The translations under genes and the position numbers were made by a program. The notes below the pieces were generated by a model. The model had not been told where the DNA came from. It saw nothing but the letters and a program-made list of their open reading frames with translations, and did no database searches. Shown one piece after another: positions 41,343-53,208 of a stretch of DNA of 64,000 bases. Position 1 is the first letter of the stretch. Each line of letters starts with the position of its first letter. The DNA is from Panaeolus papilionaceus (taxonomy: Eukaryota; Basidiomycota; Agaricomycetes; Agaricales), in NCBI GenBank assembly GCA_015501605.1, contig JADNRZ010000004.1, positions 2,046,001-2,110,000 of the forward strand, given 5' to 3'.

Positions 41343-42850
41343 TCAGGCAAAATCCTGCTCTTGCATTTCAGAGGCAAATTTGGCACATCGTTCTTCATTC
41401 AAGTCGTGGTAGAAGGTGCAGATGTATTTGGCGAAATCCTTTAGGTTCCTAGTTGGGGCAGTATCGCAGTTGTTGGTATTCTGGTTCTGGTTTGTTTTCT
41501 TGAAATCACGATTGGAACAAAACTTGGAGATGTGACCTGGTTGGTGGCAGCAGAAGCAGGTGCTGTTCTTCATGTGGTCTGCACACTCAACTTCAGTGAG
41601 ATTGATTTGCTTGGAATTGGCAAATCTGAATCCCATCTGGTTAGAGGTGAAGCATTTGGCTAGTTTCTTGTCGAATGGGAAGGGGAAAGATTCCCTCCAA
41701 CAGGCGTCCACCTCAGCTGCTTGGTCCATCCACTCCTTCAGGGTGTAGGGGTTGTATCCATTGTTGCGAATTCTGTCCAAGATCGGTTTCTTAAGGGAGT
41801 CTTGATAGATTCCGATCAGCAGGTCTTCCATCGGATCAAGGTTATCATCAGGGTTGGTGTGAGGGAAGGCATAACCTGCAGTGATCATGAGGTTTTTGAA
41901 GGCGGTGTTGTGTGATTCAATGTTCCCTTCCTGTTGGATGTTCTTGAGGTCTTTCCTTGCATGGTCGTGTCCGAGTTATTGGGCGAAGTCTTCAGTGAAT
42001 TTTTGAAGGAAGTTGTTGAACCTTCCATAGGAGACTGTGGTCCTGTTTCTTTGGGCTTCGTCAAACTTTCCAGCAAGGAAGCAGTGTTTCCAATCCATCA
42101 CTTCTCTATCTCCCTTTGGTCCTTCAGCAAAGTATGACAGGATGAAAGTGATCTTTAGATCATCATTGTTGTAAATGTGTTGATTGATGTGGAGATAGGA
42201 TCAGCATTTGGTGATGAAATGTTTGGTCTTGGTGCGGTCTCCTGTGAACTTCTTGGGTGTGCCAAGGTTGACTTCTTTCTTCAGGGCATTTTTAAACACT
42301 TCTGCAGCTGGATCATCTTGTGGGCCATTATCAGGGTCAGGGTTACTGGGAGGATCGGGGTCACCTTGTCCTTCGTCGTCAGTTTCAGGTTGGGGATCTC
42401 CTCCAGGTGGTCCAGAGAGTCCTCTCTGGGAATGATCTTGGACGGTCCCTCCATGTCTTGAAGAAGAGGCAGAGCAGCCTCCTGGGGGCTGAGTGAGAGT
42501 TGCAGTTGCCATACTGGTAGAGAATGAAGGGATTTCGGTGCTAAAGACTGGGGTTCTGGTGATAGTGTAGTCCAGTTCTCTGGGGTTGTATGGTTCAATT
42601 GGTTGGCTAAGGCAAGGGAGATGTCAAGGGGTTGTTCAGGTTCTTTCAAGGGTTCTTCTGGTGTGCCTGGGATTTCTTCTGGTTCATTCGTGGTTTCAGT
42701 CAGTTCTGGGGTTTCCGGAGATTCTTTTGGTTCACTGGGTGATACAGGAGTGTCAAGTTCTTCTTGTTCATTGGTCTGGGATTCTTGTTCGGTTTCTGGG
42801 TCTGGTTCAGAGAGGGGTTTGTTGGTCTTCTGGTCTTCTTTCTTGGACAT
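41343..42850 (-). pseudogene. Ty3/gypsy element 2 gag with CCHC zinc knuckle
   Basis: Starts MSKKEDQKTNKPLSEPDPET with a long Pro/Glu-rich region and shifts frame between about 42512 and 42281 (the other frame reads DDEGQGDPDPPSNPDPDNG and VFKNALKKEVNLGTPKKFTG). It continues through the capsid-like part (RFNNFLQKFTEDFAQ; DNLDPMEDLLIGIYQDSL) to a knuckle CFCCHQPGHISKFC near 41540. Two in-frame stops, one a CGA-to-TGA type. Unlike gypsy element 1, this gag has a classic knuckle. Confidence 0.8.
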
Positions 42851-43049
42851 TTCTAGTTTTCCCCAAGGTTTCTTCTTTCTGATAGGGAATCATAGTCCTC
42901 TGCTGCTAGTTGATACAGGGGAGTTGGCTTGGCTGGAGGTTCCTGATTGAGGTTTGGTGCTGGTTTTCTTCTTCTGGGTTGCTGTTTTGTATGAGGGGTG
43001 CTGTCTTGTAAACTACAGATGGTGTATGTTGGGGTAGCTAGTTCTTTTT

Positions 43050-43253
43050 GAGATGAGTAAGGAAATGAGTCAGAGATAGGAGATAAGAGTGGAGTGACAG
43101 CAGGAATGGAAGTGGAGTGACAAGGAAAAGATAAGAGAGATAAGGCAAACTACCAGTACAAAGAGAGATAATAGTACATGATGATAAGATAAGAAGGAGT
43201 GATGGTACAAGATAAGATAGAGAAAAGAGGAGGAAGGAAAAGATGATGTAACA
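43050..43253 (-). mobile_element. 5' LTR fragment of gypsy element 2 (~204 bp)
   Basis: Nearly identical to 28176-28370 of the 3' LTR; the remaining ~350 bp (the end next to the interior, with the primer-binding site) is missing. Ends GATGTAACA at 43253. Confidence 0.75.
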
Positions 43254-44713
43254 TAAAGTGACCTCACCAGCAAAGATTATTGCCATTTATTGGAAGAGAT
43301 TGACCTTGACATTCACCTTCCCTTCCTGAGTCTTGTATCCAGTAAAACGACATGGGAGCCAAATCATATTTTAACTAATACCAACAATATGGTCAGGGTT
43401 GCAGCTTCAGAGTTGCAGGGCTTTTGGTTTGTCTAGAGTCATATTCATATTCAGATGGAACCCCAGATGCAGTATCCATCTCTCTGCTACTCAAGTCCAA
43501 GGACAAGCTTGGATTCAGATCTTCTGTCTATCCCTTTGTAAAGCTGATCATAGGTCACATTGCAATGTTCAAGACATTGGTTAAGAAAAAAGACCAAGGA
43601 GCCTAGTAGTTGGCATTGTGTGCCATCCTATTCCATCTGGAGTGCTCCTCTAGAGGCTTAGGTTATGGTAAAGCCTCCAAGGCTTGCTTGACAAAGGGCA
43701 GGTCTATGAGTCATTCATAGTCATTTAAGGATGTTGGAGCCATCAGCAAACTCTGATTTTTTCCCATAGAACCCTGTAGCATGTGAGCCATCACCTGTAG
43801 TTCATCGGTTGCCACTGTAGTGTGCTGTAGCATGGTAGCACTTGGTAGCACTATGGAGTGTTGTGGTATTTATCAGAAATGCTACAGAGTTTCTCAAAAC
43901 TATTACAGAGCTATGAGATATCTTTCTGCTGTAAATACCTGTTCTAATTAATAATTGTGGACTACTACAAATAATATTTAAATCATTAACTTAATATAAG
44001 CTATTATATTAGAAATAAAAACAAAGATGAAAAATGATATCTAAATATTACATTACAAGGACTTATGTCGAATAATTTAAGGTCTTATGGACTCTTACCC
44101 CCCAAATGAGGCAAATCAATGATCTTGCGGCCTTGTTCGGTCCTTTGTTCAGATCACAGGCGCACTTCCATCCTCCCCTGTTCCTCAAACTAAAAATTGG
44201 TAGAATGTTAATGATGGTAGAATGTCAACGATGGTAGAATGTCAACGAATGGGGTAGCACAGGGGTAGTGTAGTGATTTGCATGATATTCGTGTGATGTA
44301 TTATAGGATTTGCAACTTTGAAATGAAGATCTGTCACATCCTGTGTACCTCAAAGGTTTTGTTTCGGGTTGGGTCCCTGTTCCACTGGTTCTCAAGTTAT
44401 GGCTGCAAGATTCAAATAAAATAAGAAAATATTATACTGAAATATTAATAGAATAATTGACATCTCTAATTGAAAATCTAATTGAAAATCAAATGTGGAC
44501 ACTACAACATATCATTCTTCTTTCTTTGAGACCACATACGCCCATCTGTCTGTGAACGGAGCCTGATCGCCTTTAATAAAGCAGAAAAACTGCATTCAGC
44601 TTCGGGGTAATCAGCCATAAAAAGCTCTTCATCACGGTTGTATCTGCCAAAGTGGGAAGTGAGCCCTAATCATGGACTGGGTTGGGGGACTTGCCTATCA
44701 ATGAATTCACAAG
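43254..44713. other. Non-coding repeat-rich segment
   Basis: No gene supported. At 43739-43755 GCCATCAGCAAACTCTG is inverted at 50349-50365 (one mismatch). From 43780 to 43925 there is a dense set of GTAGCAC/GTAGC words like those at 49640-49730 and 50285-50345. At 44198-44255 there are three ~17-bp tandem units (GATGGTAGAATGTCAAC). AT-rich at 43930-44060. Confidence 0.45.
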
Positions 44714-46675
44714 AAATGAGCTTACGCTGATGAGCAGCGCGCTCACCTGCACCTGGAAACACGCTTAATTTCAGAATTACCATCACGCACGCACGCACGC
44801 ATCACCGCTTACCTATTTTGGTTACCACGCCCCCTTTCGCCCTCCGTGCACACTTACATCGCTAACACCGACGCTCGTATCAGCCCTATCAGCCGCCACG
44901 ATACAAATTGGTATAAACCGACGCCGCTTCTCGTCACTCCGCACTTCACCTTTCATACGGACTTCCAAATTCCTATTTATTCCATCATTTAATTCATACT
45001 TTAGACCCCTTCTGCCATTCAACCGCCCTCTCTCCTTATTCCACCCCCTCTCTTGCAACTCCTTTTAAGATATTCCTTTGTTACGAGGCCTTTTCTGATG
45101 TGCCTGGGCGCTTTCTGGCGTTGTTTCGAACCCCCCGTAGTCAGTATTAAATTCATTTCAGTTGTACTTAATTCAGAAGGCTTCGTAAAATCAAAACAGC
45201 TAGTTTTATGCCCACATTTCGAATCTCTAAGTTTTAGTCTTCGTCTCAGTCATAGGAAGCGTCGTTTGCTTCAATCTTAGCTATATTCTATCGTTACGAA
45301 GGCCTAGTCAACTACGGAAACACCCACACGCACCCTCAGAGCGACTCTTACGACGTTGACCTCACTCCGGTCATCAAGTGTGTTTGTTTTACACACCTGA
45401 AGACGTCGTATGCACATCAACGCTGTCCAAATTTGACCACTTCTACTTGGGACTGACAGAACAATGCATGCCAGTCCTTCATTGGAACAGCAAGTCCATG
45501 TGAAGGGTCAGCGTAATCCCAGTCCCGAACTACTTGTGGTGATGCCCAATCCCTGTGATGGCCGAGTTCAAGTCCCACGGTGTCACAACCGCCTAGGGGC
45601 TTCATATCTTGAATCAGGTGGCTCCTGCTTTACACAACACGATTCTGAAACTTTTGTGGGGTGAATTCCCTTCTAATATTCAATATGCACGACTCTATAA
45701 GATTTTTTTATTTAAAATGTGCAAGGGAAAAAAGAAAATCATAGATATATGCAAAATCCCTGCCAAATTTGACATCAAAACCCACCTCATGAGGAACTTG
45801 TTGGAAACACCTTTCTGAGCTTCGTGTTGCAGAGCAAAGTTGTTTGGATAAGTAGTTTGAAGGTCACTATAAGAGAAAAATATTTAAATTTGCTTGTATA
45901 AGGTTAGATTGCACCCCAAGAAGGGCTGTTTAAGGTACTTCGAGGGGCATTATAAATATTCTGCTCTTATAGCATTGTTCAGAATTTAAAAAAACATAGG
46001 GCTATGGTATTCATCTGGCAACAGAAGTTGCATCCGTCTCCATCCTCTTCTAGTTAACACTGATATGAAGTGCAGTCTGGTCCTTTAAATAATTATATAG
46101 AAATATAAAATTTGGCTGTTTGGCCAAGGAAATAGCATTTCTAGAATGCATTCTACCTGTCTCAAAACATTCTGTGGCAATATGTTGCGGGGCTGTTGAG
46201 AATTTCAAGAAACAGTTAGGTGTCTGTGGACAGATTATGATTGATCATAGCATCTGTGGCTGTGCGCACAGCGGATCAGACTCCCAAGATGCGCTGATTT
46301 GATGGAGAAAGACAGTGATCAGGGGATTTTAGTGTCACTACATTATATTTCCGTTGAAAAAATATGTACGCGAGTGTATTATCCATATGCAAGTGTATTT
46401 CACCAAAAATTACAGGGGATTATATATGTTTCGAGGGCCCATTGACCTGATTCGAAAAATGGGTGTAAATGTCACAGCGAGTCACAGAGTTGTGACAGGC
46501 CTTGGTCCGCAGCCATCATAGGGATTGGGCATCACCACTACTTGCCTCCAAGCCAATCCTTGCTGATGCTTCAACAGTTCAGGGACGGTATGCCTTATCC
46601 CATTCTGATGCTTCAAGGAGCTGAATGACGATGACTCCACTATCCTGGGCTGATATAGATTGATGTATTAAATGA
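44714..46675. other. Non-coding segment with transposon-end-like repeats
   Basis: TGATGAGCAGCGCGCTCA at 44714 resembles the start of the 798-bp element at 47426. (ACGC)n at 44786-44799. An inverted pair, GTGGTGATGCCCAATCCCTGTGATGGC near 45537 and its inverse near 46511-46540, brackets about 1 kb and may mark a decayed TIR element. No supported gene. Confidence 0.4.
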
Positions 46676-48665
46676 TTAACGAGAAATGAAAAAATGGAGT
46701 GGAAGACTTACAATTGATAATGGAATACCTGGCCCAATGAGTTCAGGCCACTGCCCATGGGTACGAGATGGAGACTGGGCAGACCACATGCTTGGCAAGT
46801 CATGGTGGTATGATGGTGAATGGCATGGAGTGATGGGGTATGGCTGATAGCGAACTGGCAGTTCGACCTGTCCAACTTGCAAAGTTGATTGCATGTGTTG
46901 ATTTCCAAGTCCGTTGCCATTAGCATATCTCCGTGGTGACAGGATGGATCGATTTTGCAGTTGAGATCCTACATCCTCCTTCGCCTGCACATGTTCAGCA
47001 AGTGTCACAAATCACCGGGCAAGGAGGCCATATTGATCCTCCATCTTTCTTAGTGCTACGTCGTTCTGCTTCTGTATTCCTTCTAATCTGCTCCTGAGCT
47101 CGAGAGAGCACACAGGATTGACCTCTCCCTGTAGGTCATTGACTCTCTGAAGAGCCTGTGACGGGCCACCTGCTGTGGCGGCCGCCTTGTCAAAGGGATT
47201 TAGCACGTCACTATGATCACCTTCATAAGTGTAGAGCTCATCAAGAAGATACTTGATCAAGGTATCTCTCTAATTGTGGTGAGTTGAATCGTTGCAGCAG
47301 TGACTGGATAATTGTTTGGACTCACATGTTCACCCTGTGCCCATCCACCCCACCACCGAATCCGTGCAAGTGTCCATCACTGTCCAATAGCTGCAAACAT
47401 GAAGCAGTACTGTGCTCCACCACAGTGATGAGCTGCGCGCCCATCTATCTCTGTTTTCGCGCCTTTGTATGTTTTTGGACTAATTCAGCGACTTGCCGTT
47501 CAAGCGCCTAGGCCACGGCATCAGTATAGCGCTCACACAAGCACGCTATCACGCCTGCACTACCAACCATCTTTACATTTTCATACCTTCTTTTCATTAA
47601 TTTATTCAAAACCATTGTTCCATCTGTTGTTTCTTTGTTTCATATGACAACCTCCATCATTATTCAATTGTTTTCTCTTGTTGTAGATACATTTTCCAGT
47701 AGCTACAATATCTTTGTATCTTAGCCTACCTGGAGAATCCAGATCATTCTTACCCCCCATATTTTCGTGTCTGAGCTTCGTTCCACTCTCTTTTCGCCTT
47801 AGCAGTCATACCAGCCGTCGTCTGCCAGTGGTTCGATTTCAGTTGTATTTCGTCGTCTCTCAGTCTCTCAGCGTCGCCAGCCGTGTCTGGTTCGATTTTA
47901 TTGCTTATTCTTCGTCTCCTCGTCGTCCTACATAGCCACCGTCGTTGGCTTTTGTTCCTAGTCGCCACTGTCACCGGTTTCTGCTCTCTTATCGCTTCGT
48001 TTCGTCTCTCAGTGTCGCCGTCGCCGACCTGAAGCCCTCTCCATCACCCCCAGCTTACCTCTTCAAACCTCAGCTCTCCGGACCCCGCGAACCTGTACAC
48101 GAGCGCTCATTCTCATCACTCACCTCACTCACCAACGCCCTCACCCTCACACTTGGTTTCCCACCCACATTTTGGTTTTGTGTTCATTGCCCATTCCTCC
48201 TCCTACCGTTGCGCTCATCATCAACAGTGGAAACAGTGGGTTGTAAAGTACTCCGCACCATATATATTCGCTTCTTTCGCCATTGCAGTTATTTGCTTTT
48301 GTGCAATATCTGATGAGATGTGCCGATCAGGGTGAGGGATACCCCCAGAGCCAATTGTAGGGAAAATGTAATCGTTAGCAGCCAGTGGACGTCCTATCAA
48401 GAATTCGTAAAATTCAATCCAGCTCAGAAGATGCATGTACATGTCGATGAAGGCCTGTTCATTTTTTGGGTAGATATTATAGGTATGGCCTATCAGTCCT
48501 ATGAATCAGCCGCAATGTACCACAATCACAGTTATTTGCTTACTGTTGAGTTGTTGCAAACACAACATCATGAAAACCAAATTTTATCTGCAACTTCTAA
48601 GTGCACAGCTTCAATTCTCAGTGTCCAGCTAATGGAATCTCGTGGATAGAATGCAGTCGATGTTC
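46676..48665 (-). pseudogene. Crypton-like tyrosine recombinase remnant, split by a 798-bp insertion
   Basis: Minus strand, in order: HLLSWIEFYEFLIGRPLAAND, YIFPTIGSGG, HISSDIAQKQITAMAKEA, GAEYFTTHCFH, then after the insertion GGAQYCFMFAAIGQ-stop-WTLARIRWWGGWAQGEH, an intron, YLLDELYTYEGDHSDVL and a basic/Gln-rich C-terminal tail with one TGA (LLAR-stop-FVTLAEHV). The layout matches tyrosine recombinases of fungal Crypton-type elements, which cut and rejoin DNA through a catalytic Tyr with Arg/His helpers. The HxxR Arg is lost (HCFH, a CGC-to-CAC type change) and at least two stops are present. Not functional. Confidence 0.68.
47426..48223. mobile_element. 798-bp insertion with 4-bp duplication ACAG
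   Basis: Flanked by ACAG at 47422-47425 and 48224-48227; removing it restores the recombinase frame (THCFHCGGAQY). The ends share TGATGA (start TGATGAGCTGCGCGC; reverse of the end TGATGATGAGCGC). The interior is T/C-rich on the plus strand and has no convincing gene. Related starts at 44714 and near 1402 suggest a repeat family. Confidence 0.7.
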
Positions 48666-49736
48666 GCTTTTTTGAACTGAACACTGTCTCTTGCTCAGGC
48701 TGATATCCCAATTTGAGTTGGGACGTGGGACGTGGGACATTAACCACCCTGTGGTTGAAAGCCCACGAGATCTTATATCAAGATGGATTTAAGACCGATT
48801 TAATGACTAATTAAATTATCCCAATTGTCAGGACTTATTTTGAAATATCATGGATGCAGTCTGAAGTTCAAGTTCTTAGTTCAAGTTCAAGTCATGTGGT
48901 GATCATGTGGTGATTATATAATGAAACTGAATTGTTCCATTTTACTTGTGACTTTGTTTTTTGGGCGCTTTGGACCACATGTGTGAAATGATGACAAATA
49001 CAGTTGAAAATTCATTTGTGGTTCAACATTCTAAGTGCATATAATCTTCTCTTCAACCACCACTGTCCCAAAACATCTTCACATGGTTCACTTGCTTTGC
49101 TACTAAAAGGTGGTCCTATAAGATGGTATATTTGTATGTCATGATGGTAAATTGGATGTTGTTAACAATGTTTTAATAGTGTTTCACAGAGATGACAGGT
49201 ATTTGGTGATAAGGTGGCAGATTTGAGAGATGCTGGTACATTCTCTTGCTTCTGTCCTTGTTCTATTTTACTTATATTTCAACTGAACAGCAATTCAACA
49301 TATCCCTTCCCTGCCTCCCCTATTTACACTTCTTTCCCTACCCTTCTTCATCCCAAACTATTGTTGCATTGATAACTGTTCCTCTCTTTCCTACAATTCC
49401 TTTTGCTAACTCTGTTTCTGAGTTTTCAACATCCCTCTGTCTCTTTCTGTTTATATAGTCTGTTCTTTTCATTGTGACAATGCTGCATGTTTTGATAGAT
49501 ACATTAGCTGCTTATATTTTCAATGTATTGTATGTAGTTTGAAAAATACAATTTTTTCTATCTAACTTTTATTTGTTTATTGAGTCTGATTTCTGAGCTT
49601 TCTTGGTGCTGTTTGGTTATTCTACAGAATCTGGATACACACTTTGTAGTGGTCTGTAGCACCCTAAGAGTACTCTGTAGTACTACATAGCATGAAGGGA
49701 ATGCTACATAGTGCTACAGATCTGTGAGAGCATGCT
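48666..49736. other. AT-rich non-coding segment
   Basis: GGGACGTGGGACGTGGGAC microrepeat at 48720-48738. GTAGC/GTACTAC-type words at 49640-49730 just before the solo LTR. No gene supported. Confidence 0.45.
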
Positions 49737-50274
49737 TGTTACGGTTGACTTGTTCAGTGCATACAAGTCTGGCCATAGAGTCAACAAGAACGAGGGTCGA
49801 AGGTAGAAATGGAGTCGTCTGGCATGTTATGTTGAGTTTGAGGGAATCTAACTAAGAATGCCACTTCAAGAGTCGCTCGATGGTATTGTCTTAGCAGAGA
49901 GCAAGTAAAAGAAGTCCAGTAGAAGTTATCGTTCTATTGTAGTTAAAGAACTAGCTAAGGAACAAAGGGTATAAACTACTGGCTTATATAAGTATCTACA
50001 GTGGCAGTGCATGTATAAGGCTGTGTAGATAAGGTGAGAAGTCTGTGAGTCAGAGTGGAGCAATCATGAGAGAAAGAAGTAAAGACGAGTCATAAGTGTG
50101 AGAGAGATGAGTCATAGATAGGAGAATGATGTGGGGTGACAACAGGAATGGAAATGGAGCAGGAAGAGAAAAGATAAGGAAGATAAGACGAACTACAAGT
50201 ACAAAGAGAGATGATGGTACATGATGATAAGATAATGGAGAGATAAGATGAAAAAGAAAAGATATAGTGTAACA
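49737..50274 (-). mobile_element. Solo LTR of the gypsy element 2 family, 538 bp
   Basis: Begins TGTTACGGTTGAC and ends TAGTGTAACA on the plus strand, similar along its length to 27822-28379. Clean 5-bp duplication ATGCT at 49732-49736 and 50275-50279. Confidence 0.88.
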
Positions 50275-50618
50275 ATGCTACCTAAATGGGTACCCTTACT
50301 ACAGCACTACAGTGCTACAGAGCACTACATAACACTATGTAGCATAGCCAGGGTTTGCTGATGGCACTAGAAGCTTGGTTCTTGTTCCATAAATGCTTCC
50401 ATGCATGCAATGTGACATGGTTCGAATTCATATGTTTCGAGGTGAAGATTATTGGTAATGAGTCTGATGTAGGTTGGACTTTTATGTTTCCCCATAATTT
50501 GGGCACAAGAATGTAATTTGGATGGTTAAAGCAAGATGGTTGGGAGATGATGATGGTCAGAAATGAAGCAGCATTCTGACTTAACTTTGATGTGAACTTG
50601 TTGCGACTCATTGTGTTC
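50275..50618. other. Non-coding segment with GTAGCAC/GTGCTAC repeats
   Basis: CTACAGCACTACAGTGCTACAGAGCACTAC at 50298-50327 is a self-inverse cluster continuous with that left of the solo LTR, so the LTR inserted into this repeat. The inverted 17-mer CAGGGTTTGCTGATGGC is at 50349. The rest is non-coding. Confidence 0.5.
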
Positions 50619-51078
50619 TTACATGGAAACCAAGGGACAAGGACATTCAGTTTCACTACTCCAGTTGAATTTGAATTGATGATACCGAAGCTCTGAACGA
50701 TGGTGCAGTGAGGTATTTACCAACAAATTACTAAGTGTAGCACACTGCATTCTCACCTTCAGTCCCACAGAATGAGCTGAATAGATAATATGTCGAATTA
50801 GTGCATGCCATTTAGTACGGGACAGACTCACTCATTGGGACAGCAGCTGGGTGTCAAGATATAAGCATGCAGTTGGAATAACTTGAAGCTTTTTGATACA
50901 CTCACTTTCCATAGAAATCCTCTGGACAAGCAAAGTACCCTGGTGGACACTCATCATTACACTGCGGTTGCACAGGACTGGAAAGCACTGAAGGTGTATT
51001 TGGTAGACTGGGAGATGACGACACTGATTGAATGATGACTGCTACGAGCAAAACAATTGTTGATATTCTGTGTTGCAT
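50619..51078 (-). CDS. Small secreted cysteine-rich protein 1 (93 aa)
   Basis: Exons 51078-50906, 50846-50832 (15 nt), 50776-50757 (20 nt) and 50692-50619, all with GT-AG ends; they sum to 94 codons including the stop. The start MQHRISTIVLLVAVIIQS is a clear signal peptide, so secretion is expected. A Ser/Pro-rich linker leads to a Cys-rich core: QCNDECPPGYFACPEDFYGN, CCPNDSFCGT, and later ECPCP. No enzyme motif. Known: such short secreted Cys-rich proteins are often effectors or wall-associated proteins in fungi; the role here is unknown. The two micro-exons are predictions, but without them the Cys core breaks. Divergent partner of the gene at 51428. Confidence 0.62.
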
Positions 51079-51427
51079 GTTGGGTATGCTTCAAGTTGAG
51101 AGGAATTTGCGAACAGTGGGCAAGGCAAATACTATGCCGCCTTGGGGATCTTGTGTTTATATTCATTCAAAATACTACATATCTACTCAATTTGATCTGA
51201 TAATAATCATGGAAATTAAAATCGAACGTAAAATATGTGGACACTAAGTCCATATACATACAGAGAGACTACTATCAACCCTGTTTCTCGGGAGCTGCTG
51301 CTCATGCCGATTGGATGGTCAAGCTGAGCCCCATGAGACTCCATGGTTCCCTTGAAATTGTATATAAGAGTTGGCTAATATGCCTGTCTCAAATTCGCTG
51401 TCCTCCCATCGTCACTCGTTGTGGCCA
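51079..51427. promoter_or_regulatory. Shared divergent promoter of the secreted protein pair
   Basis: 349 bp between two head-to-head start codons. A TATAAA box on the minus strand (51161-51156) is 78 nt from the start of protein 1. TATATAAG on the plus strand near 51361 is about 60 nt from the start of protein 2. Confidence 0.55.
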
Positions 51428-51814
51428 ATGAAGCTCGTCTTATTTTTGACTACATTGTCTTTACTCGCGCTGCAGTTAGTATCTGCTAATATCATCCCAA
51501 GAACTCCAAAGACGAAGGTCTGTAACTGCCCCGGAGATACCGTTGCGTGTAAGAAAGGGATTAAAGACAGGTAAGCTACTCTTTGACTTTTATTTGCTGT
51601 GGTGGTTATAAGGCTCACAAAATGTGTTTCCAGAGCGCGCTGCTGTCCCGATAGGTAGGGTTTACTTGCATCGTGCTCTAAACACCCCACCGATTTATAC
51701 ATCGTTTCATTTAGCCTGAGCTGTCTACCTATCGATTTATTGGACATCGATAACTGTCTCAGTATTCCCCAGCTTAAACCATTGAACAAGAAAATGCCCT
51801 GGGAGACATCGTAG
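51428..51814 (+). CDS. Small secreted cysteine-rich protein 2 (87 aa)
   Basis: Exons 51428-51570, 51634-51654 and 51715-51814 give 88 codons including the stop. ATG 51428 starts a signal peptide (MKLVLFLTTLSLLALQLVSA), then a Cys-rich core: KVCNCPGDTVACKKG, RARCCPDSLSCLP, DIDNCLSIP. An in-frame ATG 48 nt upstream would add residues before the signal, so the later start is chosen. The order C-x-C, A-C, C-C-P, C resembles protein 1, so the pair may be distant paralogues. If the last intron is retained the frame stops at TAG just after CCPDR. Function unknown. Confidence 0.62.
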
Positions 51815-52050
51815 TAGACCAAGTCTTATGCACTACGGTTGTGCGACCAATTGGAGAATTAGATGTGCTCAAAGATGTAGTTAAATCGGCTTGTCAAATG
51901 AGGGCTTTCATCGGTGCTCATTCATTGCCTTGCTCTATTCATTCCCTGTCATCAAACTATAATTGTATATATTCGTCCTTCTCGAGTTTTTCGATGCAGT
52001 CAGCACCAAGAAGTAGGAGTAACAACTGTAGGAATATATCATAGGTGCGC

Positions 52051-52661
52051 TCAGCAACCACATGTGTACCAATGTCCACATCCAGTGACGTGATGAGTAC
52101 GGCTTAAGTTGGATGTGAGGCACCCCAAAATGACGACGTGGTTGCTTAGGTTGAGGCGCAGACGACGATGAGGTCCTACAATCCCACGGAAAGCACGACT
52201 ACCCCGCAGTTGGCAGGTGTGCCTGTAGTAAAGCTTTGCTGTGCACCGAAACGAGGGGACGCGCTGGGAGAATGAGCCCCTGAAGAAATACCGCACTCCA
52301 CGAATGATGAACCAGAAGAGGAAGATGCTGTTCTGAGCGTGAACGTCGGGCTGCTCGAGGACTTCGAAGGTGATGTCGACGCATTCCCCACTGATCAATG
52401 CTTCGAGGTCGGCTTCGGTTGCTTCTGTCAGGTCGACATTTGCGGTGGCGTCAGTTTCTTTGTGCTCAAGGCCCTACATCATTATATAAAGACGCTGGTT
52501 AGTAAGTGTCAGATACCCTTCCCACATGTGATGACACCTACCAGAGGCAAAGCAGAACCAATGGTGGGAGGAGCTTCGAAGCTAATTGCGGATTGGGACT
52601 AGTAGACCAAAGGTCACAATCAGTATAATATTAATGGCACAAGTATCTATTGGATCACCAT
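52051..52661 (-). CDS. Small cysteine-rich family protein, copy B (160 aa, three exons)
   Basis: Start codon alone in exon 1 (52661-52659), exon 2 52598-52542 (SQSAISFEAPPTIGSALPL), exon 3 52473-52051; total is whole codons. Same layout as copies A and D. Core: VDITFEVLEQPDVHAQ, FLFWFIIRGVRYFFRGSFSQ, LYYRHTCQLRGSRAF, GPHRRLRLNLSNHVVILGCL. Only seven Cys, with Ser/Arg at several sites that are Cys in copy D. A TTAAATAG box lies ~60 nt upstream. No signal peptide. Function unknown. Confidence 0.68.
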
Positions 52662-53208
52662 TGTAACGCAGAAATTGCGGCTTCCTGAAGTGGTCAAGAT
52701 CCAGTGCCCAGGACCTATTTAAGCGCAAACCTTGCCATATATTCGTTCAACTTCCATTTGGTTTGAGGAGTGGGCAGATTGAATAATGGCAACGTCATAA
52801 ATAATCATGAACTGAACACTTCAGAAATCTGACAGCTTGCAATAAACCAGATGAAGAAAGCTCGCACGGCGAAAAGCATCCAATACATGCAACGGGAAAC
52901 CGTTTGCCAATCAAGCTGCCACCTACGCATCGCCCATCGAGCAATCCACATTTTGAATTTGAGGGAGCGTTGTCATCAATTTTATAAGGTCATACACGAA
53001 CGAGGCTATTTGTCTTCAGACCCGCTCAGACACTAAGCAAGTATGGTACGTTACTCCACCTGGAAAATAGACATCGTTTAACTCTTGACCACATATTTGA
53101 CCCCACAGTCAATAAGCTTCGACCCTCCTGCCCTGTTGGGCTCCGCGATAGTGAGACGTTATGTTGCTCTGAGTCAATGCATTGATCATAATGAATCATG
53201 CTCGGTAG

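Noticed and set aside
27822..43253. Treating the minus-strand gypsy as two separate elements because it spans 15 kb
   Set aside because: Domain order gag, protease, reverse transcriptase, RNase H, integrase, chromodomain, accessory ORF, LTR is kept on one strand, and two of the three gaps are closed exactly by removing elements with target duplications.
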